Shown: positions 41,120 to 54,435 of the stretch, one piece after another
Layout of the letters: each line of letters starts with the position of its first letter
Numbering within the stretch: the stretch's first letter is position 1
Assembly (NCBI GenBank): GCA_037389465.1
Contig: JAZARR010000175.1
Location: 124,001 to 188,000 of the forward strand
Origin: Baylisascaris procyonis
Taxonomy: Eukaryota > Nematoda > Chromadorea > Rhabditida > Ascarididae
DNA length: 64,000 nt
Direction: 5' to 3'
Made by a program: the position numbers and the translations under genes
The notes under the pieces: model-generated
Seen by the model: the letters and a program-made list of their open reading frames with translations, nothing else
Told to the model about the DNA's origin: nothing
Database searches by the model: none

Positions 41120-41596
41120 ATGCGCGAAAAGGTTTACTGGCATATTCTAGTGGCTGTGCGAATATTTCTGATGTTTTTTATATCCGTCAAGCACACAGTC
41201 ATTGAAGTTTATTGCATTGTAAAGTATAGTGAAGAAGCAAGTGTTAGCGAAACCATCAAGTATTGCAGATCGATACCGCCAGCTGTAACAGATATATTCA
41301 ATTTTGCAGAAATAAGCAAACTTTCGAAACACATTGACTCTTTCTTTTTTGACCAACAGTTGAGAATGAAGAAGAGATTAAGGCAAGAGGAGAGAAGTGG
41401 GAGACACACTGAAAAGGTTTTATTGAAAGGGATCTGTCTACTAGTTAAGGCTTGTAAGCTATCTTCATGTGCACTCTTACACGATATGTATATTTCATTT
41501 AATAACGCAGCAGTTGTTTTTTCTCTGCGTTGTTACCATCCAGAAAGCATCCCATTTGCAGGTAGTCCGTTGTTAGCCCCTCAGGTGTGCACATAA
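41120..41596 (+). CDS. Unrecognised ORF immediately upstream of SAP18
   Basis: 158 codons from ATG at 41120 to TAA at 41596, twelve bases before the SAP18 ATG. The N-terminus has a hydrophobic run (HILVAVRIFLMFFI). The middle, FAEISKLSKHIDSFFFDQQL followed by MKKRLRQEERSGRH, looks like an amphipathic and then a basic helix. An ORF this long is less easily explained by chance than the others in the window. Against it, a good acceptor (CATTTGCAG, 41561) inside it looks like the 5' splice or trans-splice site of SAP18, which would make this region intron or outron. I recognise no family. Confidence 0.25.
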   Translation: MREKVYWHILVAVRIFLMFFISVKHTVIEVYCIVKYSEEASVSETIKYCRSIPPAVTDIFNFAEISKLSKHIDSFFFDQQLRMKKRLRQEERSGRHTEKVLLKGICLLVKACKLSSCALLHDMYISFNNAAVVFSLRCYHPESIPFAGSPLLAPQVCT

Positions 41597-41607
41597 TCGC
41601 TGCCGTG

Positions 41608-44421
41608 ATGAACGTCGCTTCTCAAGTTGAGGCTCCAGAGGAGAAGACGGTCGACCGTGAAAAGGTTTATTTCGATGTCTTTTTTCTCTCTGTTTCGAAA
41701 TTTTTCTGACAGTTCTTCAATGGACACCAGATAAGCGGGGATTTTTATTTGTCTACCCGAATCATGCAAATGAGTGCCAACTTCGTAAAATGAAGCAATT
41801 TTTCGATTAGAAGGACCGGTATTCGTCCGCTCTATAACTCTCAAAGGCATTTAAAAAAAAAAAAAAATGGAAATCGCGTGGCAGAATCGCTAAATATTCG
41901 TTGTTTCGACTATTCGCAATATGAAAGAGGAAGAGAGAAACAAAGATTGCAATCAACGAAACATATTTTCAGCGGTATTCCATAATTGAAAAGTGAAAAT
42001 AGTTAGTGTCCCGATATTAAATGAGTAACGCAGATTTGTTACGATATTTGACAGAAAGCATTGCTGGATACTTGAACAGTCTTTGGGTAATAGAACTGAC
42101 CGGTTGGCTATCATCATATCTGCCATGAATAGTAATGCTTTCTTCAAACAGATGGCATATTGAATTTTTTTTATTTGTTGTTTCTATACCCAGTTTTAAA
42201 GTTCAAATCAATTATGCAAATGCAACAGAGCAGGTGGTCGACTATGTGGGTGCCAATAAAAGATGCGTAAAAGTGTTTAAATGGGTAAACGAATAGCATA
42301 AGTTATTAATATCATAGGTGGAAAAGTGATTTCTTGTTTATCATGGTAGCAAGGTTATTTAGAGCATGTTTTCACTTATTTGCAGATCTGTCCTCTTCTG
42401 TTGCGTATTTTTTGTGCGAACGGCCGTCACAATCCCTTGAGTGAATATGGCAGAGGTAGTACACCGGCGAATGAATTACAAATCTACACTTGGTATGTGA
42501 ATGTGCTTGTTTCATCCGATAAATTTTATGCTTTTACAGTGTTTTCATTGTTTTTAGCCAATAATTTTACCCATTGCTAGAATGTTTGTTTTTTAAAGCT
42601 TTAGTTGATTTTTATTCATTCCAAATCTGGTTTCTTCATTAATCAACGAAATCTCAATATTTCAAAGTGCGGAAACAAAAAGTTTTTCATATTTAGCGAG
42701 GAATTTTCAATTCTAATTTTCTTTAAAATAAACTACTATCTATTCCGAGTGTGAACAAAAAATATGCTCAATTTTTGTCTGTCCTTGAAAGTATTTTGCA
42801 CTAGACATGATCATTATGTTCTTTTTGAGGCGTATACCATTTTTGTTTTCATAACCAATTTAATTGAGCTTTTAAGCGAGAAAGAAGAATGGAATGCTTG
42901 TTAGAATGTTTCATTGTTGTGCTTCTTATTGAAGGATGGATTGTACACTTCGTGAGTTGATGTCGTTGATCAAAGAGGTGAATCCTGATGCACGCCGGCG
43001 AGGCACTGTTTTCGATTTCGCTGTCGGTAGGTGATTTTTTATAGACAAAAAGTTCCAACCAATTTGGAGCTTATTTGTGCTTCTTATATCCTCTCTGAAC
43101 CTGCAGCTTTGGAATATGCCAATTTCAACAAGGATTTCTGCATCGAAGCTTTTCATTGCGAATGAGCAGTTGTCTTATCTCACATCTCTTGAATAATGAC
43201 GTTTCGTAAATTTACTCGCAACTTTATGGTGGTTAATAATTGCGATTTGAACAGTGAACATCAATACGAGTAGTAAGAGAGCACCGCCATCATCATTATT
43301 TTCATTGGCAAAACTATGATGGAAAAAACGCGAAATCTTGTGTGGTACCCTATATGCGGCACCGTTTCGTTTTCTATGTTTTTAAAATCCATTTTCTCCC
43401 ACCACGTTAGGTAATACAGACCTTTCATCGAGCGGTTTCCAAGTGGCATGATTAAGATAATCCTGAATATATTTTTTGAGCATCTTAATGCCTCACTGGT
43501 GGATTCCTTCAAGTCGACAGTCTCCTCTCTCTCCTCCCCAAATTATCTTCCATCTTGTAATCTTTGTTTATGCTCATGGTCGTACGTTTTGGTGCATCAG
43601 ATCAAACTATGATCAGACAATCTTAAAATTTGACTTGAATTGATGATAGTATTTTAGTCAGTCCGGATCGTTTTTCTCCTCGATATACAATACGTGATAT
43701 TGGCAACACAATGAATGGGCAGCGTGGAGTGGACGACAATAAAACGGTTTGTTGTTTACTTAAATGAGTTATATCGCAGAGTTCATTCCGAGTAATGCAT
43801 TATAAATTGGTTAGGCGTTTTGATGAAGCGTTAAGAACTAAATGGTTGACTAATTTAGGCATAGCTTCTAGCTTGATGATGTTGAATTGCGTTTTCGGAA
43901 GAGGGCACCACTTTGACCTTAAAAACTCGAAAGGAATTTTGGTAACAAAGCTGAAATTTTGCACAATAGAAAACTGCGTTAGTTGAATGTAAGATTTTTT
44001 GAGTAAAAGCGTTCTAAGATGAGATAAAAAATGATCTCATTGGATCTATAAAACGGACATTTCGTATGCAGTTGGGCTAATTTAATTCATTCAGCTGGGA
44101 ATGTTTATTCGTTCTGCTGCGGAACGGTATTGCGTTGTTGGATTTCGATTCTTGATGATGTTTACTTCTGCAGAACATTAATGAATGATCTAAAATATTC
44201 ACTTCTGAACGCGTGCATCACTATGGCTTCATGTTCATTGATGTCATTGTGGATGTGTTGTTTAGCTGGCGAACTGCAAATTCGAAATCGGTGACTTTAT
44301 TGATGTTGCGATCACTCTGCCAGCACTTGGTGGTGGAGGTCTGTTGATGAGACGTGTTCCTCCGATGGGTGTCGGTATGCGTGACATGCGTGACCGGTCG
44401 CCAATTCGTAGAAGGTATTGA
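41608..44421 (+). CDS. SAP18: SAP18, histone deacetylase complex subunit
   Basis: Ubiquitin-fold protein that in other animals links the Sin3 histone deacetylase complex and also sits in the ASAP/PSAP complex on spliced mRNA; nuclear. Five exons join in phase: 41608-41664, 42386-42492, 42935-43026, 43658-43746 and 44266-44421 (TGA); 166 residues against 153 in human. Motifs: VDREKICPLLLRIFCANGRH, ELQIYTW, LRELMSLIKEVNPDARRRGT, FDFAVV, YTIRDIGNTMNGQRG and KFEIGDFIDVAI, covering the whole fold. The C-terminus is longer than in vertebrates and ends in Gly- and Met/Arg-rich sequence with an RS/RD-like tail (RDMRDRSPIRRRY). The exon 3 acceptor is the weak TTGAAG; it is required by phase. The start is the first ATG after the CAG acceptor at 41561. 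Confidence 0.95.
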
Positions 44422-45984
44422 GGCAGATGATGGATGTGCTATTCAATATTCTTAAAATAACTATGCTTGTTGTATTCTTCACCTCATTGTTTCTACTGAA
44501 GTTTGGTAAATGTTCACTAAGCAGATAGTGGAGGGTAGTTTATTTTTCAAAATCCCCGACAAACAAGTGTTTTCACTTATTGCTGTTGGAGTCGTCTGTT
44601 TGCGAAATCCACAATTCAAATTGGTGAAGTATGAGTTATTTTTGAGTTGCTGCGCAAGTTGAATTGGACCATTTATGAAGGCTAAGGCTAAGGAAAAGGT
44701 TTCAAGGCTTGAGTGGTTTTCTAAAAAATTTTCAAAACGCGTTTTTTTCGTTATAGCCGTCTTTCTATGAGTTTCGAAGCTGAAGTGACATGCTAGTTAA
44801 AAAGAAATTTATTTTCTTTAATTTCTTTGGTGTTTATTCCCTTGATTAGACTGATTTGCTCGCATTTTTATTTTTACTATTGTTCATTGAGAACGTCTGA
44901 CGATGTTTTGTTATCATAAAGTTTTTCATATGGGCACTTAATCTTACAAAATATGAGAGCGAATTCGGAAAATATGAATTATCACGCAAGCAGATGCAAC
45001 AAAAGTCTTATAGCATCACGAAACTGCATCCCATCTCTATCGTTCTCGCTTATTTGTGTATAAGTTACATGTGACTAGTATGACGTTAGCAAGTTTTTTT
45101 TGTAATCCCTAGTGGGTGACTAACTCTTTTGCATCACTTTATTGTCTGTTGCAACGTTCACTTTTGATGGATAATTTTATTTTGGTTCTGTGACTGCATT
45201 GTTGGAGTATTTTGGTGTAAACGTTGTTGAAGAAATACTATGGTTGTTTATTCGACGTACTTCAGTGAACATGGCGGAAAGGAAAAGGGCATGCGAATAT
45301 GTTTTCAGATATACACTTGCATTTTTTATGTTTGCGAATATGTACTTTTAGCAGTTTTTGGCTAATGGGAGATCACTCGAGGCCGGTGGAGAAAGGGATC
45401 CCAAAGAAGTAGTGAAATGGAGATATTGTGGCCTGTAATGCGTAGCATTTGACTTTTTGGAAGAAGGAAAGGGGGTGGGGTGGTTCTGTTCGCATCATTA
45501 TTTTGAAGTAAGAATCCTTGGACGAAAGCGGAGTATTTATGCGAAAAGGATCCTACTAATTTGTTTTCTTTTTTGAGCATTGTGGGAGTTCAGCCAACCT
45601 TTTTTACAATAATACTGTATGAAACTTTACATGCAGTGTGTTGGAATATTGTCTGAAGAAGAGTTAGGCGGAACGCGGGTAGCACATTTCCTCGAATATG
45701 GCATGCGGTCAAAGTTGGCATTAAGTAGCATAAGTAGGTCCTAGCACATCTGTTAACGGCAGACTGGAGAAGTTTCAGTATCGGTCGGTTGTTGCCAAAG
45801 TCGCCCACCTATGGAACTTTTCATTTCCATATGGTCGCTACTCACTGCTTTAATCAGCCGCTGTATCGAAGGTAGGGCAGCCAACCCTATGCAACCTTTC
45901 GGATTTTGTGGAATATCTGTAGTTTTGGTTTCGATGGTATCGTGTTCATGCAAACCTCAGATTACGATTATTTCTGCCGCGCAG
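44422..45984. other. Region between SAP18 and the membrane-protein gene
   Basis: No clear exon. The 5' exons and promoter of the gene that continues at 45985 should lie here. A frame open from 45811 runs without a stop into that gene's first recognised exon and contains further hydrophobic stretches (CGISVVLVSMVSCS), so coding may begin there. Confidence 0.4.
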
Positions 45985-48900
45985 ATGTTTTTATACGCCT
46001 GCCAGATGGTTTCAGTAGTATGCACTTGTATCATAATTCGTGTTGATCCATTAGCTTTGGATAAAGCTATAGGTATTTGCAGACCGTAAGTTTTGCGAGA
46101 ATTTTGCACCGATCAGCGTTTAATTTTTACTTGCAGAGTTGTAGAGGAATGTGTAAGGGTTGGTTGGTTTCTCTCTTGAGGCTTACCAAGTGCTGTTTGG
46201 AGCTGCACAGTAAGAGGGTTAGAATTTTATTAAACGCTTAAAACAAATTTGTATAGAATCACAAACAAAACGGGGAGATCGGTAGAGGACAGAGGTACCC
46301 TAATAGGGCCTCGGTATTATCCGTAGTGCCCTTACACGATTGTGACGACCGACGATCATAGTACGCCGCCCCAAGCCGGCCCGCCCGTTGCAGCTCGAAC
46401 CCGAGTTGAAGACCGAAACCGGCACACTGAAGCTGCAAGCAAACGCGCTCCGCTTTTATACGCCCGAGTTTTGCCTCAAAGCATTTATAGACAGTCTGTT
46501 TTACCCTGAGATGATCAAGGCATCGGTAAACAGTTTAATCTGTCGTGTGATCGGCCTTTCCCCTGCTCTGCAAGAAAGCAGTTGATCTGCATTCTGCTGA
46601 TCTCCCTTAGATGTCCCTCACAAATGAACCTTTCGTCGAAAATATATATGGAATATCGGGTTAGTTCAAATATGGTTTACTATTTGTTTATAGGTTGTCA
46701 AAGTGCAGGTAAGTGGAATGCGAAGGCCTATGGCTCGCTATATGAGGTTCGTTCAAACAAACGAGCCGTGTTGTTCCGGCTCCCTTCTTCGCTTGTTTCT
46801 GTCGAAGATAACATGAAACCTAGAAACAGCACGACTACGCATTGAAATTGTAACTGATTTGATTCTATCAACTGAAACATCAAGCGGAGAATTGTGCAAA
46901 ACAGTTAGATCAGTCCTTATTTAATACAACAATGAGTAGTGCCTTATTTTTGCAAAAAGTTGATGAAAGGTGGATGTCGTAGTTACATGAGTGGTAGTGA
47001 ATAGTCGAAGTGGTGTGTACACTAATTAAATCAGTGTTTTTCTGGAATCCCGGCTTCATACAGAGTATAATATCGGAGATGGTCTCTTATACCAACTTCG
47101 AAGTCGTCCAGTCAACTCTGAAGGCAGTTATTAGCACTTAGAACAATTTTGCAGAAAACTTTCACAATCGTTGTGCTGCATTTTGCACCGACTGATTAGT
47201 ACAAATAACGTTTTGTTGAATTATAGGGGCAGTCGTATTAATTGAACACGCTAGATACATCGTCCGCATGTTTTATGAATTCTCAGTAAGTTTGCTGTGG
47301 CATTTAATGTTGTCGTATGAGCATTGCACTCTGTTCGCTCATGTTTTTTTCGGTGTTTTAATTTTATTTTATTTCTGCTTTATATTTTTACTTCTTTATT
47401 CACTGAATAAAGATGGCCACATAACTACTCGGCCTGATGACTGAAATACAAAGGTGCATATCGTACAGTTGTTTTTTCAGCATCCTTCACCACTTGGTTT
47501 ATAGAGTTTCTGCTGTTGCAGGCCGAATAGGTAGTGATAGTACATATGCTTGATAGCCAATTCGATATTCTAGTGCGAACGTTTCTGCTACCGGCCGACG
47601 GCACAAACCTATGTGATTCGCTGTAATTTTCATATGCTTCCGAAGATTCCCCAATTTCCATGCAAATTTTATAACTGAATCATATTTCACGTTGGTGCTC
47701 ACCAGTTCCATATGGGCTTTCTTGTGGTGTGGCTGTGTTCAGCTGAATTAATGGTATCTTTCACAGCAGAAGCATCGAGTGTTGCAGAATGTTCGATGCG
47801 CAATTTTCAACAATCAGTGACAAGGTTTCTTTTGCACGCTTACACTATGGCTGTCGCTTTCAACGGCTTAGTCTGATTGCTTCATCTCAATCAATGAATG
47901 CATCTACTCTGCTTTTAACCGCATAGAAAAGTCAAGTAGTCAAGTGATTTATTCAACTACCCATTCCCATAAAAATTCACGTATATTTCGTTGACGGGAA
48001 TTTGCTGGAAAATTAGGAATTCTCAGTCGAGATGAGGAACATTAGCTCTAATGACTCAAAGGAAAAGGAAATGATGATAGAAGGATGAAGTTGTTAGAGG
48101 AGTACCATAGAGATTTTGGTACAGTATTGTGCGTGAAATATGACAGATCTGCGCAATTCTTACGACGAAATTTACATAAAAAATTTAAAAATATTATGAA
48201 AATAAAAATGCTGGAGGTTGGAGGGAGAAAGGGATCATGGCGCAAGAGGCCCAACGCTACACTTTTTCGTAAATCAATCATTGTAATTTGCCCAGAACTT
48301 AGCATGACCAGTGAAATAGTTCCCGAGCCCTTTCTTTCAGTGGAAATATACAATGAGAAATATTAGTGGTTTTACATGGCTTCAGCAGAAGCTGATGTCA
48401 AAATTTTTCCATTTTTGTCACTATTTAGTCAAAAATATGATGCAGTGAACCCGTAGAACTCTCAGCTAGTATTTGCGTCCTGGGAGCAGAGAACGTTTTG
48501 GGGTTCTCGCATGAAATTTCTTGTTTAGTAAACAAAGAGAACGCGCATTTCGCAGCGGAAGGCTCAATGGAACATTAATTTCAGAATGCAATAAAATATG
48601 AGAAAAGCGATCCTCATCTCTTTATATATTCCATATTATAGCATGGAAATGGATACAAATAAAATGAAAATGATATTTAAAAAAGGAACGTGTCGATTTA
48701 TGTAGATCTCTACGCTATGGTGCGATGGCGAGTAGGTGTGATAAGGTATGCTGCTAAGTGAGGGATAATGACGGAAAATGGAAGGCGGCCGATTTTATTT
48801 CTCTGCTGCTTTAAACCTCTTTACCAAAAAAAAAACATTCAAATAAGATTTCTTTCGCTTTTTTTTCCAGCAGAAATAAAATCCAACAAAATGGTAGCGG

Positions 48901-51900
48901 TCTCTTTATGAAATTTGAAAATAAAATGATGCGGCATAGGATATGAAACCATGACACAGAACACTAGTTTACAGCCTTTATTACAGGCGATGTAGTGCCA
49001 AATTTCGAAAACCTATCCAACCTTTGAGCCGAAACGATGGGTCATGGCATATTTCGGTGGCATTCCATAATACCAGCCTCCATGATATCTCGAAAATCAC
49101 AACACACCAACTGCTTGCCGTTGTGAGGGAGACAAAGTCAAGCAGCAGAGAGGAGAGATAAAGTATACCATGTACCCATATGCTGTATGCAGCCGTAGAC
49201 TAGGACTAACCCGTCTATTTCTAGCTATATGATCCACCTTTCCCATGCTTTGTTTCGTGACTTTCGGACGAGGAAATTCGTCGTCTTCAGAACGTCGATG
49301 CATAGGGGAATAGATCCACCCTTTCTGCCACTCTAGGAAATGGTGATCATTATTAAATTAAATTAAATTTACACATCATTAAATAGAAACATAAAAATTT
49401 AGTATTTATGTCCACTATTGGCTGTCATGGGATTGTACCCTGACAATGATTCGTAATTGGAATGGTACTTCACTCGATGAATTTGCTCCATTCTCACATC
49501 GTATCGAATTGTGTCGACCGGATCGGTATGGCAGTCCTATACACTTTGTCGACGAGACTACTTCGATACCGACGTTGAACTTCATTATTCGTCAACATAC
49601 TAATCAGACCTGGTGGTCGGTGTTTGAGTAAGTGTTTACTTCCTACAACTAAGCTCGTATATTTCCTTTTTTGCTAAGATTTCATTAGTGCTAGTTTGAA
49701 GGTAATTGTATAGGAGAGTCATATGGTTCTGCTTAAGGTTTATCAGAGGGGGGAGGGGAGGGGACTGGTTACGTCTCCAGGTCTTCTGCATCAAATGTCT
49801 CACTTGAGAGGGGATGTCCTAAATAGTGGGCATTTTGAAGCAGATCATTTTGAAGTATTCAGAAATGACCTCATTATATTTTCTACAAAATTCTATTTGC
49901 ATTAGAATCCCTTCTACCTTAACGTTTATTGAATGATATGAATATATGCCTTCTATGAATTTGACCACTTTTTTGAAGAATATTCATTGTTTAACAAAGG
50001 AATATTTTATATATATTGAGGCTAAATGAGCATATAAGAGATAAATTGAGTGAAAGAATTGCGTAGATAATCTCAGAATCTCAGTGGTGTCCTTACGGCT
50101 AGAAACAGTACGTTTCATCCCACTCCTTCCCTTCTCCGATTCTTCTTACCCTCTTCCTTCTGAAATCAAGTTCCGAAACTCAGAGAGAGATTCTCCCAAA
50201 AATTATTAACATTAAAATAAAATATTAAGAGAAATATTTGAGACCAACATTTCTACCCAAATCGGCAATAGGAGGGATTTGTAACACAGTTTTGTCACTA
50301 GTCGATGTTGACAAACTTTGACAGTAATCTTTGTCGATTTGTTGACAGTAATTTTGTCGTTGTTTTTGTAACGGAGTAATTTAGAATCGATTTGTCACGA
50401 ATGCTGAAGACAAACTTTATACGACAAACCGTTTTGGATGCAATGCTTATCAATTCAAAAATTTTGCTTTCTGCAAGAAACTTCTCAACGTGTGCATTTC
50501 ATCACAAGAAACTACATTGTTATAAAATGGTGTCGAAGAAAGAAATCGACTATGAATTCTCTTTAGATAATTCTAATCCCGAATATCCGGTTTACAGGTT
50601 TCATAACTCTCCTTGAAATAATATATTTTTCATTTACCAATTTTGAAAAAATTAGTGGAGAAAATTGCTTTCATATTTGCTAAAAATTGCTAATTCAATC
50701 ATCATGGAATAGTGGGAAACTCTGAATGAAATTTTTTTTTTTAAATTCAGTTCTATGAGAAGATTCTATTCCTCGTTTTGGCAATTTAATTCAATATTAG
50801 ACGCTTTTTATTTGCAATATTCTTGCATCAATCGATTATGGATTTGTAGGAACTCTTAGGAATGATTCTTTTATAGTCATTAACTCAATGATGTTTTCTT
50901 TAGCAATTTAGGCATTGAGGAAGTATAAAAAGAAAGAAGATGCAAGGCTCGTAGGTGATAATTGATATCGATAACGCATTTAAAAAGAAACATTTTTAAT
51001 TAGATGTATATTTGATGATAATCTAATTCCTTCGTTATATTCAATGAATACTTGGGGGCACTCAGATTGATTGAAGTCTCAATGAGTTCAGTGAATCTAT
51101 TCTTTATTAGTTATTGCATTATTTTTGCACAATTTATGATATCGGTTAGTTAACAAAAAATGCAACAATGCATATTTTAGCATTATTCAAATGCATTCTC
51201 TAAATCGGTAAGCGTCCTTATTTATTGTAAATAGAGCCATAAATTTTTTTTCAGGCAGCTTTCAACACCTGAAATATTACGCGGGTTTCATGTGCGCAAT
51301 TTTTCACCAGTGATGGGGAGTGTATCAGGAGATCCCCCAAGACTGCTTCTCTATGATCAAATGACTCCGATGTGGATCTATGAAATGTTCATCCCTAATA
51401 GAACCATACCACACGGATCACGCAGACAGCTAATGCGATTTATCAAAACAGTAAGTGTTCATCGATATGCTCCTATCTTTCGTTATTTCATCTCGCTTAA
51501 AGACTCTTCATTGATAAAGACTCGTCGCTGATAACAGTGGAAAGCTCAATACTGATTAAAATATCATAATCACGATATTAAGGCAGCCGGAATTTATTAA
51601 ATAATTGTTGTTTAGAGGTTCCAATAAAACTGGCACGAATAGGGACACTCTCCATGCTTTGCTGTGACTTTTCGGTCGAATAGTTCGATCCAGACATCTA
51701 AAGTGAGGCAACCATTACATCTGCGCAGAACTCAAACAGTCGTGATGGAATTCATGGAAAGTCAACTGTTAACTAAGTATTTATCATCAGTGCCATGTAT
51801 CGGAAAGGTCAACTTATTTCGAACTAGGCTACCATGGAATATTAAAAGCTTTCACAGCTAGGGTAGTTCGAACTTAACTTAGAGCATATGAAAAGTCGTC

Positions 51901-54435
51901 GTAGAGAAGAAGAAAAAACAAAGTCCGCTTTAATGTGGCATTTATTTATTCATTTAGGTAGAGTACAATATTACACAAATTTCTTCAATGGGGGATGAAT
52001 CATTGATGGTGACAGACTGTGATCGACAACACTGTGAATATATATACGCGACGTTCGATACGGTTAAGAAAACACTACTTTCTTTTTCATCTTTAATTAG
52101 CATAATATTTTTCGAAAAATAATATTCCCTTCTAATATAATCACTAAATATTTTTTGGAAAGTGATGTTCCCTTCAAATATATTCACTGTGTGAGAGCAG
52201 ACAAACAGATAGGTGCTGTTACAATCTGACATCTATAAATTTTGGAGTAAACATTCCACAGTTTGGTTGTATTATACATTTTGTTATATTTCGCATATTT
52301 CATTCACAATAAACTGGATTACTAGCGAGAAATCATGTGAACAAGTATGAGTACGGACATAGTGATTTGTTTAGGGGACATTTTTCATTGTTTAATAGGC
52401 ATACTGACGCATAACAGCAGTTCACCTGTGTTGACATGGCGGTGAATGTTTACACTATGGTACGATGGATGAAGCATAGGCGCGTGTGATTCACTACAGT
52501 GAGCGAGCAGCGATCGCGCGTTCGTAATTACCGTCTGTCGTAGGCATCCCAGCTACATCTCTATCTCTGCGTTCAGCCGCAAAATGCCTCAATTATGAAT
52601 TTTCTTTTGTAGAGGATTTAATTATGTTTTTTAGATCACCGGTGCGAAAAGCTTTTGTGCTTACCAATCATCACACCAGTTCGTTTCGGGTATTGCACGA
52701 TTAAGGACCAGTTTACTTCCTAATGAACCATTGTTGGTGCCTAAGTACGGAGAAGTAATCAAGAGTGATAAGACCGGGACTGGCTATCAGTTGATTGGTG
52801 ATCACATAATGCTGATCATATACGCAATCACCTGCGCATTAATGCTGCTTATTACGATCGCTATCGACATAGTTTCATCATTCGTTCAGCAGGATGAACG
52901 CGAACAAGTCGGGTCCAGAAGCGCGCTGTTTTACGCGACCATCTTTGAAAGTGTACGGATGCTCGGTGAATTTCTGTTCGAAAAGCGAAAATCACAACGC
53001 GAGCACTCGGAGGATGACGGTAAAAATAAACGATACATTAATTCCATTGTTTAATATTGTATTGGCTCGAATAGAAGCCCAATGGGTTCTTTTGGTGCAG
53101 TTTTCATTTGAGAACAGCCAACTAGGAACCGAATTTTTGCAGCAGGAGGAGGAAGAAGTTATTTTGCAATTTTGTTCTGTTTTGATTCCAGTGTGGCGGC
53201 CAGTTGCTTCATAGTTACAACACAAATAAGAAAAGCCGAATCAAGGGAAATGCGGAGTACTCAATAAAGGTTGTTGTGTTGTCCTCTGGATCTCTTTCTG
53301 TGGGACAGGAGATGACACCATGCACTGCGAAGGCTGTTGCCAAAATGGCGCATGTACACAAGTTTTTTGCTCAAATAGTTGTGTTTTCTAGTGTTTTCTA
53401 TCTATAGATGCACTCTGATAAATGCTTTCTGTTCTTAGAACAAAAATAGATTGAAAAGCTTGGTATCTTAGCAGCCATCTGGAAATAAGTATTTAGCAAC
53501 CGTTCCATTTGAAATATCGTCACGGACGGCCCAGACGCCGACCTTCACATTCTATCGGTCGAATGTATCTGATCTCCGCATTTGAATCTCGCATCTTGAG
53601 CAAAACTGCTAACGTTTTGGAAGATTTGTGCTGGTCGGCAGTTGTGGGAACTATCGATTTCTTTAGGTTCGGAAAGGAAATTAAAAAGTTTTGGCTGTTG
53701 TTTCCGGCGCACTAAATCAAACACAAATTCATTCGAACAATACGTTCACCTTAAAATTTCAAATAGCTTACTTTGGTGTTTATGGCTTGTGCTTTACTGC
53801 GTTCACAACTTCACAAAGCAAATGTATATTAACGGAGTAATTTATACAGCCCTTGGGACTTATGCTAATTGTGAATTCCGAAACGGATGTGCAGTTTAGG
53901 AAAAAAAAGAGAAGGGTAACACATAAGTAAAAGGCAGAAAGTAGAGAAGTGACCTATTTTTTCCACTATCAGTGCGGCTATATAAGAGCTTGATTGTAGT
54001 TTCGCAGAGTTGGCCTCTCTTCATGCTATGTAAACCACCCAGTTTGTACCATTCCTAGGGTAAGGGGGAAAGGAGAGGCCTGCAATCGAAGGGGCTTGCG
54101 TACAGGAAATTTACTTTCCATTTTAATGACTTTTTGAAATTTTTTCAACGATTATGGCTATTTGTTTAAGTTTGAGTTTTATAGACGAGAGAGCATCAAC
54201 GATTAAAGGAAGCAATAAATCGGAAAGTGCAAGTGACAGCAGAAAAAACGAAGATATAACGAGTAAAAGTGCTGCTGAAAGTAACTCGACCAAAAGTGCA
54301 GTCTCAAATGCAAGAGGACAAGCGGACGCTTCGAATACGCCAAGTACCACAACATCGAATACAAGAGGCGATCAGAAAACAGTTGTGAACATAGTGCAAC
54401 GTATTCATCACCCGGCTTTCTATAGTTTAACGTGA
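45985..54435 (+). CDS. Unrecognised membrane protein, at least eight exons (5' end not found)
   Basis: Exons joined by splice sites and phase: 45985-46072, 47227-47285, 47706-47824, 49403-49627, 50385-50597, 51255-51450, 52635-53019 and 54185-54435 (TGA), giving 511 residues. Membrane segments: [18 protein letters not shown] near the N-terminus, [19 protein letters not shown] about 50 residues on, and [20 protein letters not shown] in exon 7. Between the last two lie about 250 polar residues with NGTS, NQT and NRT glycosylation sites and several cysteines, so this part is probably extracytoplasmic. After the last segment come an acidic/basic stretch and a Ser/Asn/Thr-rich tail ending HHPAFYSLT. 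An alternative ending splices exon 7 to 53192-53214 (VWRPVAS, TAG). The join 46072 to 47227 is the weakest: it uses GTATTT, and a better GTAAGT lies at 46088 in another phase. No family recognised; a channel, transporter or receptor cannot be told apart. Confidence 0.55.
46270..46590. other. GC-rich island within an intron
   Basis: About 320 bp much richer in G and C than its surroundings, lying in the intron between 46072 and 47227. Two + strand frames are open over 150 bp or more ([20 protein letters not shown] in one, [20 protein letters not shown] in another). It looks foreign to the intron, perhaps a fragment of a mobile element, but I see no terminal repeats. Confidence 0.4.

Noticed and set aside
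47425..47711. Minus-strand ORFs of 78 and 70 codons
   Set aside because: They lie mostly in an intron of the + strand membrane-protein gene, without splice sites or recognisable content.
48048..48366. ORFs of about 95-100 codons on both strands
   Set aside because: They lie in the intron 47825-49402, which the flanking exons join across in phase; no splice sites bring them in.
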